This document shows positions 39,111-55,540 of a stretch of 64,000 nt of DNA, piece after piece. The translations under genes and the position numbers were made by a program. Position 1 is the stretch's first letter. The number at the start of each line of letters is the position of its first letter. The notes beneath the pieces were generated by a model. It did not search any database. It was not told the DNA's origin and saw nothing but the letters and a program-made list of their open reading frames with translations. The stretch is from Apostichopus japonicus (taxonomy: Eukaryota; Echinodermata; Holothuroidea; Aspidochirotida; Stichopodidae), in contig NC_092580.1 of NCBI RefSeq assembly GCF_037975245.1, positions 8,717,001-8,781,000 on the forward strand. The letters are read 5' to 3'.

Positions 39111-42100
39111 CGAATGTTCGACACCCATCAATCAAATGTGTGGCACCGATCAATCGAATGTTCGACACCGATCAATCGAATGTTCGACACCCATCAATCG
39201 AATGTTCGACACCCATCAATCGAATATACGACACCGATCAATCGAATATACGACACCCATTAATCGAATGTCCGACAACCATCAATCGAATGTTCGACAA
39301 CGATCAGCCGAATATGCGACCCCTATCAATCGAATGTTCGACAACCATCCATCAATAAAATGTGCGACACAGATCAATCGAATGTGCGACACCCATCAGT
39401 GGAATGTTCGACACCTATCATTCGAATGTACGACAAAGATCAATCAAATGTTCTACACCAATCATCCAATGTTCGACACCGATCAATCGTATGTCCGACA
39501 CCGGTAAATCGAATGTGCGGTACCGATGAATCGAATAGGCGACACCAATTAATCGAATGTTCGACACCCATCAATCGAATGTTCGACAACCATCAAACGA
39601 ATGTGCGACACCCATCAATCGAATCTTCGACACCCATCAATCGAATGTTCGACACCGATCAATCGAATGTTCGACAACGATCAATCGAATATGCGACACA
39701 GATCAATCGAATGTTCGACACCCATCAACCGAATGTGCGACATCGATCAATCGAATGTTCGACACCGATCAATCGAATATACGACACCGATCAATCGAAT
39801 GTGCGACACCCATTAATCGAATGTCCGACAACCATCAATCGAATGTTCGACAACGATCAGCGGAATATGCGACCCCTATCAATCGAATGTTCGACAACCA
39901 TCAATCGAATGTGCGACACAGATCAATCGAATGTTCGAATTCTATCAATCGAATGTTCGACACCTATCAATCGAATGTGCGACACAGATCAATCGAATGT
40001 TCGACACCCATCAACCGAATGTGCGACACAGATCAATCGAATGTGCGAGACCTATCAATCGAATGTGCGACACAGATCAATCGAATGTGCGACACCCATT
40101 AATCGAATGTCCGACAACCATCAATCGAATGTTCGACAACGATCAGCGGAATATGCGACCCCTATCAATCGAATGTTCGACAACCATCAATCGAATGTGC
40201 GACACAGATCAATCGAATGTTCGAATTCTATCAATCGAATGTTCGACACCTATCAATCGAATGTGCGACACAGATCAATCGAATGTTCGACACCCATCAA
40301 TCGAATGTGCGACACAGATCAATCGAATGTTCGACACCCATCAACCGAATGTGCGACCCCTATCAATCGAATGTTCGACAACCATCAATCGTATGTCCGA
40401 CACCGGTAAATCAAATGTGCGGTACCGATGAATCTAATAGGCGACACTTATTAATCGAATGTTCGACACCCATCAATCGAATGTTCGACAACCATCAAAC
40501 GAATATGCGACACCTATCAATCGAATCCTCGACACCCATCAATCGAATGTTCGACACCCATCAATCGAATGTGCGACACAGATCAATCGAATGTGCTACA
40601 CCGATTAAACGAATGTTCGAAACCGATCAATCGAATGTTCGACACCCATCAACCAAATGTGCGACACAGATCAATCGAATGTTCGACACCGATCAATCGA
40701 ATATACGACACCGATCAATCGAATGTGCTACACCGATCAATCGAATGTTCAACACCCATCAATCGAATGTTTGACACCGATCAATCGAATGTTCGACACC
40801 CATCAATCGAATGTTCGACACCCATCAATCAAATGTGTGGCACCGATCAATCGAATGTTCGACACCGATCAATCGAATGTTCGACACCCATCAATCGAAT
40901 GTTCGACACCCATCAATCGAATATACGACACCGATCAATCGAATATACGACACCCATTAATCGAATGTCCGACAACCATCAATCGAATGTTCGACAACGA
41001 TCAGCCGAATATGCGACCCCTATCAATCGAATGTTCGACAACCATCCATCAATAAAATGTGCGACACAGATCAATCGAATGTGCGACACCCATCAGTGGA
41101 ATGTTCGACACCTATCATTCGAATGTACGACAAAGATCAATCAAATGTTCTACACCAATCATCCAATGTTCGACACCGATCAATCGTATGTCCGACACCG
41201 GTAAATCGAATGTGCGGTACCGATGAATCGAATAGGCGACACCAATTAATCGAATGTTCGACACCCATCAATCGAATGTTCGACAACCATCAAACGAATG
41301 TGCGACACCCATCAATCGAATCTTCGACACCCATCAATCGAATGTTCGACACCCATCAATCGAATGTGCGACACAGAACAATCGAATGTGCTACACCGAT
41401 TAAACGAATGTTCGACACCGATCAATCGAATGTGCGACACCGATTAAACGAATGTTCGACACCGATCAATCGAATGTTCGACACCCATCAATCGAATGTG
41501 TGGCACCGATCAATCGAATGTTCGACACCGATCAATCGAATGTTCGACACCTATGAATCGAATGTTCGACACCCATCAATCGAATGTTCGACACCGATCA
41601 ATCGAATGTTCGACACCGATCAATCGAATGTTCGACACCGATCTTCCAATGTTCGACACCGATCAATCGAATTTGCGGCACCGATCAATCAAATGTGTGG
41701 CACCGATCAATCGAATATACGACACCGATCAATCAAATGTGCGACATGGATCAATCAAATGTTCGACACCTATCAATCAAATGTTCGACACCGATCAATC
41801 GAATTTGCGGCACCGATCAATCGAATTTGCGGCACCGATCAATCAAATGTGTGGCACCGATCAATCGAATGTTCAACACCCATCAATCGAATGTTCGACA
41901 CCGATCAATCGAATGTTCGACACCCATCAATCGAATGTTCGACACCGATCAATCGAATGTGCGACACAGATCAATCGAATGTCCGACAACCATCAACCGA
42001 ATGTGCAACATCGATCAATCGAATGTTCGACACCGATCAATCGAATATACGACACCGATCAATCGAATGTGCGACACCCATTAATCGAATGTCCGACAAC

Positions 42101-42447
42101 CATTAATCGAATGTTCGACAACGATCAGCCGAATATGCGATTCCTGTCAATCGAATGTTCGACAACCATCAATCGGTTGTGCGACACAGATCAATCGAAT
42201 GTGCGAGACATATCAATCGAATGTGCGACACAGATCAATCGAATGTTCGACACCGATCAATCGAATATACGACACCTATCAATCAAATGTGCGACATGGA
42301 TCAATCCAATGTTCGACACCGATCAATCGAATGTTCGACACCGATCAATCGAATTAGCGGCACCGATCAATCAAATGTGTGGCACCGATCAATCGAATGT
42401 TCGACACCGATCAATCGAATGTTCGACACCGATCAATCGAATGTTCG
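34480..42447 (+). repeat. dispersed duplication, 5,173-bp offset
   Basis: About 34480-37274 recurs at 39653-42447 in the same variant order. The right breakpoint is visible: at 37277 the sequence reads CACCCATTAATCG, while the equivalent position at 42450 reads CACCTATCAACCG and switches to another module. The array is a mosaic, not a regular series. Confidence 0.75.
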
Positions 42448-44470
42448 ACACCTATCAACCGAATGTGCGACACAGATCAATCGATGTGCTACACCGATTA
42501 AACGAATGTTCGACACCGATCAATCGAATGTGCTGCACCGATTAAGCGAATGTTCGACACCGGTCAATCGAATATACGACACCTATCAATCAAATGTGCG
42601 ACATGGATCAATCAAATCTTCGACACCGATCAATCGAATGTTCGACACCGATCAATCGAATTTGCGGCACCGATCAATCAAATGTGTGGCACAGATCAAT
42701 CGAATGTTCGACACCGATCAATCGAATGTGCGACACCGATCAATCGGATGTTCGACACCCATCAATCGAATGTTCGACACCGATCAATCGAATGTTCGAC
42801 AACGATCAATCGAATATGCGACACAGATCAATCGAATGTTCGACACCCATCAACCGAATGTGCGACATCGATCAATCGAATGTTCGACACCGATCAATCG
42901 AATATACGACACCGATCAATCGAATGTGCGACACCCATTAATCGAATGTCCGACAACCATCAATCGAATGTTCGAAAACGATCAGCGGAATATGCGACCC
43001 CTATCAATCGAATGTTCGACAACCATCAATCGAATGTGCGACACAGATCAATCGAATGTTCGAATTCTATCAATCGAATGTTCGACACCTATCAATCGAA
43101 TGTGCGACACAGATCAATCGAATGTTCGACACCTATCAACCGAATGTGCGACACAGATCAATCGAATGTGCGAGACCTATCAATCGAATGTGCGACACAG
43201 ATCAATCGAATGTGCGACACCCATTAATCGAATGTCCGACAACCATCAATCGAATGTTCGACAACGATCAGCGGAATATGCGACCCCTATCAATCGAATG
43301 TTCGACAACCATCAATCGAATGTGCGACACAGATCAATCGAATGTTCGAATTCTATCAATCGAATGTTCGACACCTATCAATCGAATGTGCGACACAGAT
43401 CAATCGAATGTTCGACACCCATCAATCGAATGTGCGACACAGATCAATCGAATGTTCGACACCCATCAACCGAATGTGCGACCCCTATCAATCGAATGTT
43501 CGACAACCATCAATCGTATGTCCGACACCGGTAAATCAAATGTGCGGTACCGATGAATCTAATAGGCGACACCCATTAATCGAATGTTCGACACCCATCA
43601 ATCGAATGTTCGACAACCATCAAACGAATGTGCGACACCCATCAATCGAATCCTCGACACCCATCAATCGAATGTTCGACACCCATCAATCGAATGTGCG
43701 ACACAGATCAATCGAATGTGCTACACCGATTAAACGAATGTTCGAAACCGATCAATCGAATGTTCGACACCCATCAACCAAATGTGCGACACAGATCAAT
43801 CGAATGTTCGACACCGATCAATCGAATATACGACACCGATCAATCGAATGTGCTACACCGATTATCCAATGTTCGACACCGATCAATCGAATGTGCTACA
43901 CCGATTAAACGAATGTTCGACACCGATCAATCGAATGTTCGACACCCATCAATCAAATGTGTGGCACCGATCAATCGAATGTTCGACACCGATCAATCGA
44001 ATGTTCGACACCCATCAATCGAATGTTCGACACCCATCAATCGAATATACGACACCGATCAATCGAATATACGACACCCATTAATCGAATGTCCGACAAC
44101 CATCAATCGAATGTTCGACAACGATCAGCCGAATATGCGACCCCTATCAATCGAATGTTCGACAACCATCCATCAATAAAATGTGCGACACAGATCAATC
44201 GAATGTGCGACACCCATCAGTGGAATGTTCGACACCTATCATTCGAATGTACGACAAAGATCAATCAAATGTTCTACACCAATCATCCAATGTTCGACAC
44301 CGATCAATCGTATGTCCGACACCGGTAAATCGAATGTGCGGTACCGATGAATCGAATAGGCGACACCAATTAATCGAATGTTCGACACCCATCAATCGAA
44401 TGTTCGACAACCATCAAACGAATGTGCGACACCCATCAATCGAATCTTCGACACCCATCAATCGAATGTT
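37612..44470 (+). repeat. dispersed duplication, 4,821-bp offset
   Basis: About 37612-39649 matches 42433-44470 at a constant 4,821 bp, including the rare TTCGAAAACGATC unit (about 38150 and 42971). It overlaps the 5,173-bp duplication, so at least two unequal exchanges are layered here. Confidence 0.75.
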
Positions 44471-47400
44471 CGACACGCATCAATCGAATGTGCGAAACAG
44501 ATCAATCGAATGTGCTACACCGATTAAACGAATGTTCGACACCGATCAATCGAATGTTCGACACCCATCAATCGAATGTGTGGCACCGATCAATCGAATG
44601 TTCGACACCGATCAATCGAATGTTCGACACCTATGAATCGAATGTTCGACACCCATCAATCGAATGTTCGACACCGATCAATCGAATGTTCGACACCGAT
44701 CAATCGAATGTTCGACACCGATCTTCCAATGTTCGACACCGATCAATCGAATTTGCGGCACCGATCAATCAAATGTGTGGCACCGATCAATCGAATATAC
44801 GACACCGATCAATCAAATGTGCGACATGGATCAATCAAATGTTCGACACCTATCAATCGAATGTTCGACACCGATCAATCGAATTTGCGGCACCGATCAA
44901 TCGAATTTGCGGCACCGATCAATCAAATGTGTGGCACCGATCAATCGAATGTTCGACACCGATCAATCGAATGTTCGACACCCATCAATCGAATGTTCGA
45001 CACCGATCAATCGAATGTTCGACACCCATCAATCGAATGTTCGACACCGATCAATCGAATGTGCGACACAGATCAATCGAATTTCCGACAACCATCAACC
45101 GAATGTGCGACATCGATCAATCGAATGTTCGACACCGATCAATCGAATATACGACACCGATCAATCGAATGTGCGACACCCATTAATCGAATGTCCGACA
45201 ACCATTAATCGAATGTTCGACAACGATCAGCCGAATATGCGATTCCTGTCAATCGAATGTTCGACAACCATCAATCGAATGTGCGACACAGATCAATCGA
45301 ATGTGCGACACCTATCAATCGAATGTGCGACACAGATCAATCGAATGTTCGACACCGATCAATCGAATATACGACACCTATCAATCAAATGTGCGATATG
45401 GATCAATCAAATGTTTGACACCTATCAATCGAATGTTCGACACCGATCAATCGAATTTGCGGCACCGATCAATCGAATTTGCGGCACCGATCAATCAAAT
45501 GTGTGGCACCGATCAATCGAATGTTCGACACCCATCAATCGAATGTGTGGCACCGATCAATCGAATGTTCGACACCGATCAATCGAATGTTCGACACCTA
45601 TGAATCGAATGTTCGACACCCATCAATCGAATGTTCGACACCGATCAATCGAATGTTCGACACCGATCAATCGAATGTTCGACACAGATCTTCCAATGTT
45701 CGACACCGATCAATCGAATTTGCTGCACCGATCAATCAAATGTGTGGCACCGATCAATCAAATGTGCGACATGGATCAATCAAATGTGCGACATGGATCA
45801 ATCAAATGTTCGACACCTATCAATCGAATGTTCGACACCGATCAATCGAATTTGCGGCACCGATCAATCGAATTTGCGGCACCGATCAATCAAATGTGTG
45901 GCACCGATCAATCGAATGTTCGACACCCATCAATCGAATGTTCGACACCGATCAATCGAATGTTCGACACCCATCAATCGAATGTTCGACACCGATCAAT
46001 CGAATGTGCGACACCGATCAATCGAATGTCCGACAACCATCAACCGAATGTGCGACATCGATCAATCGAATGTTCGACACCGATCAATCGAATATACGAC
46101 ACCGATCAATCGAATGTGCGACACCCATTAATCGAATGTCCGACAACCATTAATCGAATGTTCGACAACGATCAGCCGAATATGCGATTCCTGTCAATCG
46201 AATGTTCGACAACCATCAATCGAATGTGCGACACAGATCAATCGAATGTGCGACACCTATCAATCGAATGTGCGACACAGATCAATCGAATGTTCGACAC
46301 CGATCAATCGAATATACGACACCTATCAATCAAATGTGCGATATGGATCAATCAAATGTTCGACACCTATCAATCGAATGTTCGACACCGATCAATCGAA
46401 TTTGCGGCACCGATCAATCGAATTTGCGGCACCGATCAATCAAATGTGTGGCACCGATCAATCGAATGTTCGACACCGATCAATCGAATGTTCGACACCC
46501 ATCAATCGAATGTTCGACACCCATTAATCGAATGTTCGACACCCATCAATCGAATGTGCGACACCCATTAATCGAATGTCCGACAACCATCAATCGAATG
46601 TTCGACAACGATCAGCGGAATGTGCGACACAGATCAATCGAATGTTCGACACCCATCAATCGAATGTGCGACACAGATCAATCGAATGTTCGACACCCAT
46701 CAACCGAATGTGCGACCCCTATCAATCGAATGTTCGACAACCATCAATCGTATGTAAGACACCGGTAAATCAAATGTGCGGTACCGATGAATCTAATAGG
46801 CGACACCCATTAATCGAATGTTCGACACCCATCATTCGAATGTTCGACAACCATCAAACGAATGTGCGACACCCATCAATCGAATCCTCGACACCCATCA
46901 ATCGAATGTTCGACACCCATCAATCGAATGTGCGACACAGATCAATCGAATGTGCTACACCGATTAAACGAATGTTCGAAACCGATCAATCGAATGTTCG
47001 ACACCCATCAACCAAATGTGCGACACAGATCAATCGAATGTTCGACACCGATCAATCGAATATACGACACCGATCAATCGAATGTGCTACACCGATTATC
47101 CAATGTTCGACACCGATCAATCGAATGTGCTACACCGATTAAACGAATGTTCGACACCGATCAATCGAATGTTCGACACCCATCAATCAAATGTGTGGCA
47201 CCGATCAATCGAATGTTCGACACCGATCAATCGAATGTTCGACACCCATCAATCGAATGTTCGACACCCATCAATCGAATATACGACACCGATCAATCGA
47301 AATATACGACACCCATTAATCGAATGTCCGACAACCATCAATCGAATGTTCGACAACGATCAGCCGAATATGCGACCCCTATCAATCGAATGTTCGACAA

Positions 47401-49379
47401 CCATCCATCAATAAAATGTGCGACACAGATCAATCGAATGTGCGACACCCATCAGTGGAATGTTCGACACCTATCATTCGAATGTACGACAAAGATCAAT
47501 CAAATGTTCTACACCAATCATCCAATGTTCGACACCGATCAATCGTATGTCCGACACCGGTAAATCGAATGTGCGGTACCGATGAATCGAATAGGCGACA
47601 CCAATTAATCGAATGTTCGACACCCATCAATCGAATGTTCGACAACCATCAAACGAATGTGCGACACCCATCAATCGAATCTTCGACACCCATCAATCGA
47701 ATGTTCGACACCCATCAATCGAATGTGCGAAACAGATCAATCGAATGTGCTACACCGATTAAACGAATGTTCGACACCGATCAATCGAATGTTCGACACC
47801 CATCAATCGAATGTGTGGCACCGATCAATCGAATGTTCGACACCGATCAATCGAATGTTCGACACCTATGAATCGAATGTTCGACACCCATCAATCGAAT
47901 GTTCGACACCGATCAATCGAATGTTCGACACCGATCAATCGAATGTTCGACACCGATCTTCCAATGTTCGACACCGATCAATCGAATTTGCGGCACCGAT
48001 CAATCAAATGTGTGGCACCGATCAATCGAATATACGACACCGATCAATCAAATGTGCGACATGGATCAATCAAATGTTCGACACAGATCAATCGAATGTT
48101 CGACACCGATCAATCGAATTTGCGGCACCGATCAATCGAATTTGCGGCACCGATCAATCAAATGTGTGGCACCGATCAATCGAATGTTCGACACCGATCA
48201 ATCGAATGTTCGACACCCATCAATCGAATGTTCGACACCGATCAATCGAATGTTCGACACCCATCAATCGAATGTTCGACACCGATCAATCGAATGTGCG
48301 ACACAGATCAATCGAATTTCCGACAACCATCAACCGAATGTGCGACATCGATCAATCGAATGTTCGACACCGATCAATCGAATATACGACACCGATCAAT
48401 CGAATGTGCGACACCCATTAATCGAATGTCCGACAACCATTAATCGAATGTTCGACAACGATCAGCCGAATATGCGATTCCTGTCAATCGAATGTTCGAC
48501 AACCATCAATCGAATGTGCGACACAGATCAATCGAATGTGCGACACCTATCAATCGAATGTGCGACACAGATCAATCGAATGTTCGACACCGATCAATCG
48601 AATATACGACACCTATCAATCAAATGTGCGATATGGATCAATCAAATGTTTGACACCTATCAATCGAATGTTCGACACCGATCAATCGAATTTGCGGCAC
48701 CGATCAATCGAATTTGCGGCACCGATCAATCAAATGTGTGGCACCGATCAATCGAATGTTCGACACCCATCAATCGAATGTGTGGCACCGATCAATCGAA
48801 TGTTCGACACCGATCAATCGAATGTTCGACACCTATGAATCGAATGTTCGACACCCATCAATCGAATGTTCGACACCGATCAATCGAATGTTCGACACCG
48901 ATCAATCGAATGTTCGACACCGATCTTCCAATGTTCGACACCGATCAATCGAATTTGCTGCACCGATCAATCAAATGTGTGGCACCGATCAATCAAATGT
49001 GCGACATGGATCAATCAAATGTGCGACATGGATCAATCAAATGTTCGACACCTATCAATCGAATGTTCGACACCGATCAATCGAATTTGCGGCACCGATC
49101 AATCGAATTTGCGGCACCGATCAATCAAATGTGTGGCACCGATCAATCGAATGTTCGACACCCATCAATCGAATGTTCGACACCGATCAATCGAATGTTC
49201 GACACCCATCAATCGAATGTTCGACACCGATCAATCGAATGTGCGACACCGATCAATCGAATGTCCGACAACCATCAACCGAATGTGCGACATCGATCAA
49301 TCGAATGTTCGACACCGATCAATCGAATATACGACACCGATCAATCGAATGTGCGACACCCATTAATCGAATGTCCGAC
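44181..49379 (+). repeat. higher-order repeat, 3,235-bp offset
   Basis: Variant order from 44181 to about 46140 recurs from 47416 to 49375 (147 x 22 + 1). Both copies carry the GTGCGAAACAG unit. They differ at 44477 (G) versus 47712 (C). Confidence 0.85.
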
Positions 49380-52300
49380 AACCAATTAAACGAATGTTCG
49401 ACACCGATTAAACGAATGTTCGACACCGATCAATCGAATGTGCGACACCTATCAATCAAATGTGCGACACCGATCAATCGAATGTTCGACACCCATCAAT
49501 CGAATGTTCGACACCCATCAATCGAATGTTCGACACCGATCAATCGAATGTTCGACACCCATCAATCGAATGTTCGACACCCATCAATCGAATGTTCGAC
49601 ACCGATCAATCGAATGTTCGACACCGATCAATCGAATGTTCGACACCGATCAATCGAATGTTCGACACCCATCAATCGAATGTTCGACACCCATCAATCG
49701 AATGTGCGACACCGATCAATCAAATGTTCGACACCGATCAATCGAATGTTCGACACCGATCAATCGAATTTGCGGCACCGATCAATCAAATGTTTGGCAC
49801 CGGTCAATCGAATGTTCGACACCGATCAATCGAATGTTCGACACCAATCGACCGAATGTGCGACAACCATCAATCGAATGTGCGACACCAATTAAACGAA
49901 TGTTCGACACCGATTAAACGAATGTTCAACACCGATCAATCGAATGTGCGACACCTATCAATCGAATGTGCGACACCGATCAATCGAATGTTCGACACCC
50001 ATGAATCGAATGTTCGACACCCATGAATCGAATGTTCGACACCGATCAATCGAATGTTCGACACCGATCAATCGAATGTTCGACACCCATCAATCGAATG
50101 TTCGACACCCATCAATCGAATGTTCGACACCGATCAATCGAATGTTCGACACCGATCAATCGAATGTTCGACACCCATCAATCGAATGTTCGACACCCAT
50201 CAATCGAATGTGCGACATGGATCAATCAAATGTTCGACACCGATCAATCGAATGGTAGACACCGATCAATCGAATTTGCGGCACCGATCAATCAAATGTG
50301 TGGCACCGATCAATCGAATGTTCGACACCGATCAATCGAATGTTCGACACCTATCAACCGAATGTGCGACACAGATCAATCGATGTGCTACACCGATTAA
50401 ACGAATGTTCGACACCGATCAATCGAATGTGCTGCACCGATTAAGCGAATGTTCGACACCGGTCAATCGAATATACGACACCTATCAATCAAATGTGCGA
50501 CATGGATCAATCAAATCTTCGACACCGATCAATCGAATGTTCCACACCGATCAATCGAATTTGCGGCACCGATCAATCGAATGTTCGACACCAATCGACC
50601 GAATGTGCGACAACCATCAATCGAATGTGCGACACCGATTAAACGAATGTTCGACACCGATTAAACGAATGTTCGACACCGATCAATCGAATGTTCGACA
50701 CCCATCAATCAAATGTGCGACATGGATCAATCAAATCTTCGACACCGATCAATCGAATTTGCGGCACCGATCAATCAAATATGTGGCACCGATCAATCGA
50801 ATGTTCGACACCGATCAATCGAATGTTCGACACCCATCAATCGAATGTTCGACAACCATCAAACGAATGTGCGACACCCATCAATCGAATGTGCGACACC
50901 CATTAATCGAATGTCCGACAACCATAAATCGAATGTTCGACAACGATCAGCCGAATATGCGACCCCTATCAATCGAATGTTCGACAACCATCAATCGAAT
51001 GTGCGACATGGATCAATCAAATGTTCGACACCTATCAATCGAATGTTCGACACCGATCAATCGAATTTGCGTCACCGATCAATCGAATTTGCGGCACCGA
51101 TCAATCAAATGTGTGGCACCGATCAATCGAATGTTCGACACCGATCAATCGAATGTTCGACACCCATCAATCGAATGTTCGACACCGATCAATCGAATGT
51201 TCGACACCCATCAATCGAATGTGCGACACCCATTAATCGAATGTCCGACAACCATCAATCGAATGTTCGACAACGATCAGCGGAATGTGCGACACAGATC
51301 AATCGAATGTTCGACACCCATCAATCGAATGTGCGACACAGATCAATCGAATGTTCGACACCCATCAACCGAATGTGCGACCCCTATCAATCGAATGTTC
51401 GACAACCATCAATCGTATGTCCGACACCGGTAAATCAAATGTGCGGTACCGATGAATCTAATAGGCGACACCCATTAATCGAATGTTCGACACCCATCAA
51501 TCGAATGTTCGACAACCATCAAACGAATGTGCGACACCCATCAATCGAATCCTCGACACCCATCAATCGAATGTTCGACACCCATCAATCGAATGTGCGA
51601 CACAGATCAATCGAATGTGCTACACCGATTAAACGAATGTTCGAAACCGATCAATCGAATGTTCGACACCCATCAACCAAATGTGCGACACAGATCAATC
51701 GAATGTTCGACACCGATCAATCGAATATACGACACCGATCAATCGAATGTGCTACACCGATTATCCAATGTTCGACACCGATCAATCGAATGTGCTACAC
51801 CGATTAAACGAATGTTCGACACCGATCAATCGAATGTTCGACACCCATCAATCAAATGTGTGGCACCGATCAATCGAATGTTCGACACCGATCAATCGAA
51901 TGTTCGACACCCATCAATCGAATGTTCGACACCCATCAATCGAATATACGACACCGATCAATCGAAATATACGACACCCATTAATCGAATGTCCGACAAC
52001 CATCAATCGAATGTTCGACAACGATCAGCCGAATATGCGACCCCTATCAATCGAATGTTCGACAACCATCCATCAATAAAATGTGCGACACAGATCAATC
52101 GAATGTGCGACACCCATCAGTGGAATGTTCGACACCTATCATTCGAATGTACGACAAAGATCAATCAAATGTTCTACACCAATCATCCAATGTTCGACAC
52201 CGATCAATCGTATGTCCGACACCGGTAAATCGAATGTGCGGTACCGATGAATCGAATAGGCGACACCAATTAATCGAATGTTCGACACCCATCAATCGAA

Positions 52301-54050
52301 TGTTCGACAACCATCAAACGAATGTGCGACACCCATCAATCGAATCTTCGACACCCATCAATCGAATGTTCGACACCCATCAATCGAATGTGCGAAACAG
52401 ATCAATCGAATGTGCTACACCGATTAAACGAATGTTCGACACCGATCAATCGAATGTTCGACACCCATCAATCGAATGTGTGGCACCGATCAATCGAATG
52501 TTCGACACCGATCAATCGAATGTTCGACACCTATGAATCGAATGTTCGACACCCATCAATCGAATGTTCGACACCGATCAATCGAATGTTCGACACCGAT
52601 CAATCGAATGTTCGACACCGATCTTCCAATGTTCGACACCGATCAATCGAATTTGCGGCACCGATCAATCAAATGTGTGGCACCGATCAATCGAATATAC
52701 GACACCGATCAATCAAATGTGCGACATGGATCAATCAAATGTTCGACACCTATCAATCGAATGTTCGACACCGATCAATCGAATTTGCGGCACCGATCAA
52801 TCGAATTTGCGGCACCGATCAATCAAATGTGTGGCACCGATCAATCGAATGTTCGACACCGATCAATCGAATGTTCGACACCCATCAATCGAATGTTCGA
52901 CACCGATCAATCGAATGTTCGACACCCATCAATCGAATGTTCGACACCGATCAATCGAATGTGCGACACAGATCAATCGAATTTCCGACAACCATCAACC
53001 GAATGTGCGACATCGATCAATCGAATGTTCGACACCGATCAATCGAATATACGACACCGATCAATCGAATGTGCGACACCCATTAATCGAATGTCCGACA
53101 ACCATTAATCGAATGTTCGACAACGATCAGCCGAATATGCGATTCCTGTCAATCGAATGTTCGACAACCATCAATCGAATGTGCGACACAGATCAATCGA
53201 ATGTGCGACACCTATCAATCGAATGTGCGACACAGATCAATCGAATGTTCGACACCGATCAATCGAATATACGACACCTATCAATCAAATGTGCGATATG
53301 GATCAATCAAATGTTTGACACCTATCAATCGAATGTTCGACACCGATCAATCGAATTTGCGGCACCGATCAATCGAATTTGCGGCACCGATCAATCAAAT
53401 GTGTGGCACCGATCAATCGAATGTTCGACACCCATCAATCGAATGTGTGGCACCGATCAATCGAATGTTCGACACCGATCAATCGAATGTTCGACACCTA
53501 TGAATCGAATGTTCGACACCCATCAATCGAATGTTCGACACCGATCAATCGAATGTTCGACACCGATCAATCGAATGTTCGACACCGATCTTCCAATGTT
53601 CGACACCGATCAATCGAATTTGCTGCACCGATCAATCAAATGTGTGGCACCGATCAATCAAATGTGCGACATGGATCAATCAAATGTGCGACATGGATCA
53701 ATCAAATGTTCGACACCTATCAATCGAATGTTCGACACCGATCAATCGAATTTGCGGCACCGATCAATCGAATTTGCGGCACCGATCAATCAAATGTGTG
53801 GCACCGATCAATCGAATGTTCGACACCCATCAATCGAATGTTCGACACCGATCAATCGAATGTTCGACACCCATCAATCGAATGTTCGACACCGATCAAT
53901 CGAATGTGCGACACCGATCAATCGAATGTCCGACAACCATCAACCGAATGTGCGACATCGATCAATCGAATGTTCGACACCGATCAATCGAATATACGAC
54001 ACCGATCAATCGAATGTGCGACACCCATTAATCGAATGTCCGACAACCAT
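46576..54050 (+). repeat. higher-order repeat, 4,665-bp offset
   Basis: About 46576-49379 recurs at 51241-54044, including a rare 23-bp unit with an extra A (CGAAATATACG, near 47301 and 51966). The offset of 4,665 is 212 x 22 + 1. The match ends at a hybrid unit at 49370-49392. Confidence 0.8.
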
Positions 54051-55540
54051 TAATCGAATGTTCGACAACGATCAGCCGAATATGCGATTCCTGTCAATCG
54101 AATGTTCGACAACCATCAATCGAATGTGCGACACAGATCAATCGAATGTGCGACACCTATCAATCGAATGTGCGACACAGATCAATCGAATGTTCGACAC
54201 CGATCAATCGAATATACGACACCTATCAATCAAATGTGCGATATGGATCAATCAAATGTTCGACACCTATCAATCGAATGTTCGACACCGATCAATCGAA
54301 TTTGCGGCACCGATCAATCGAATTTGCGGCACCGATCAATCAAATGTGTGGCACCCATCAATCGAATGTTCGACACCGATCAATCGAATGTTCGACACCG
54401 ATCAATCGAATGTTCGACACCGATCAATCGAATGTTCGACACCCATCAATCGAATGTTCGACACCCATCAATCGAATGTGCGACACCGATCAATCAAATG
54501 TTCGACACCGATCAATCGAATGTTCGACACCGATCAATCGAATTTGCGGCACCGATCAATCAAATGTTTGGCACCGGTCAATCGAATGTTCGACACCGAT
54601 CAATCGAATGTTCGACACCAATCGACCGAATGTGCGACAACCATCAATCGAATGTGCGACACCAATTAAACGAATGTTCGACACCGATTAAACGAATGTT
54701 CAACACCGATCAATCGAATGTGCGACACCTATCAATCGAATGTGCGACACCGATCAATCGAATGTTCGACACCCATGAATCGAATGTTCGACACCCATGA
54801 ATCGAATGTTCGACACCGATCAATCGAATGTTCGACACCGATCAATCGAATGTTCGACACCCATCAATCGAATGTTCGACACCCATCAATCGAATGTTCG
54901 ACACCGATCAATCGAATGTTCGACACCGATCAATCGAATGTTCGACACCCATCAATCGAATGTTCGACACCCATCAATCGAATGTGCGACATGGATCAAT
55001 CAAATGTTCGACACCGATCAATCGAATGGTAGACACCGATCAATCGAATTTGCGGCACCGATCAATCAAATGTGTGGCACCGATCAATCGAATGTTCGAC
55101 ACCGATCAATCGAATGTTCGACACCTATCAACCGAATGTGCGACACAGATCAATCGATGTGCTACACCGATTAAACGAATGTTCGACACCGATCAATCGA
55201 ATGTGCTGCACCGATTAAGCGAATGTTCGACACCGGTCAATCGAATATACGACACCTATCAATCAAATGTGCGACATGGATCAATCAAATCTTCGACACC
55301 GATCAATCGAATGTTCCACACCGATCAATCGAATTTGCGGCACCGATCAATCGAATGTTCGACACCAATCGACCGAATGTGCGACAACCATCAATCGAAT
55401 GTGCGACACCGATTAAACGAATGTTCGACACCGATTAAACGAATGTTCGACACCGATCAATCGAATGTTCGACACCCATCAATCAAATGTGCGACATGGA
55501 TCAATCAAATCTTCGACACCGATCAATCGAATGTTCGACA
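49420..55540 (+). repeat. dispersed duplication, 4,774-bp offset
   Basis: About 49600-50750 recurs at about 54374-55524, exactly 217 units away, with the GGTAGACACC and GTTCCACACC variant units at matching positions. Beyond this the copies continue at a 4,796-bp offset (51021 versus 55817), one unit more. Confidence 0.75.
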
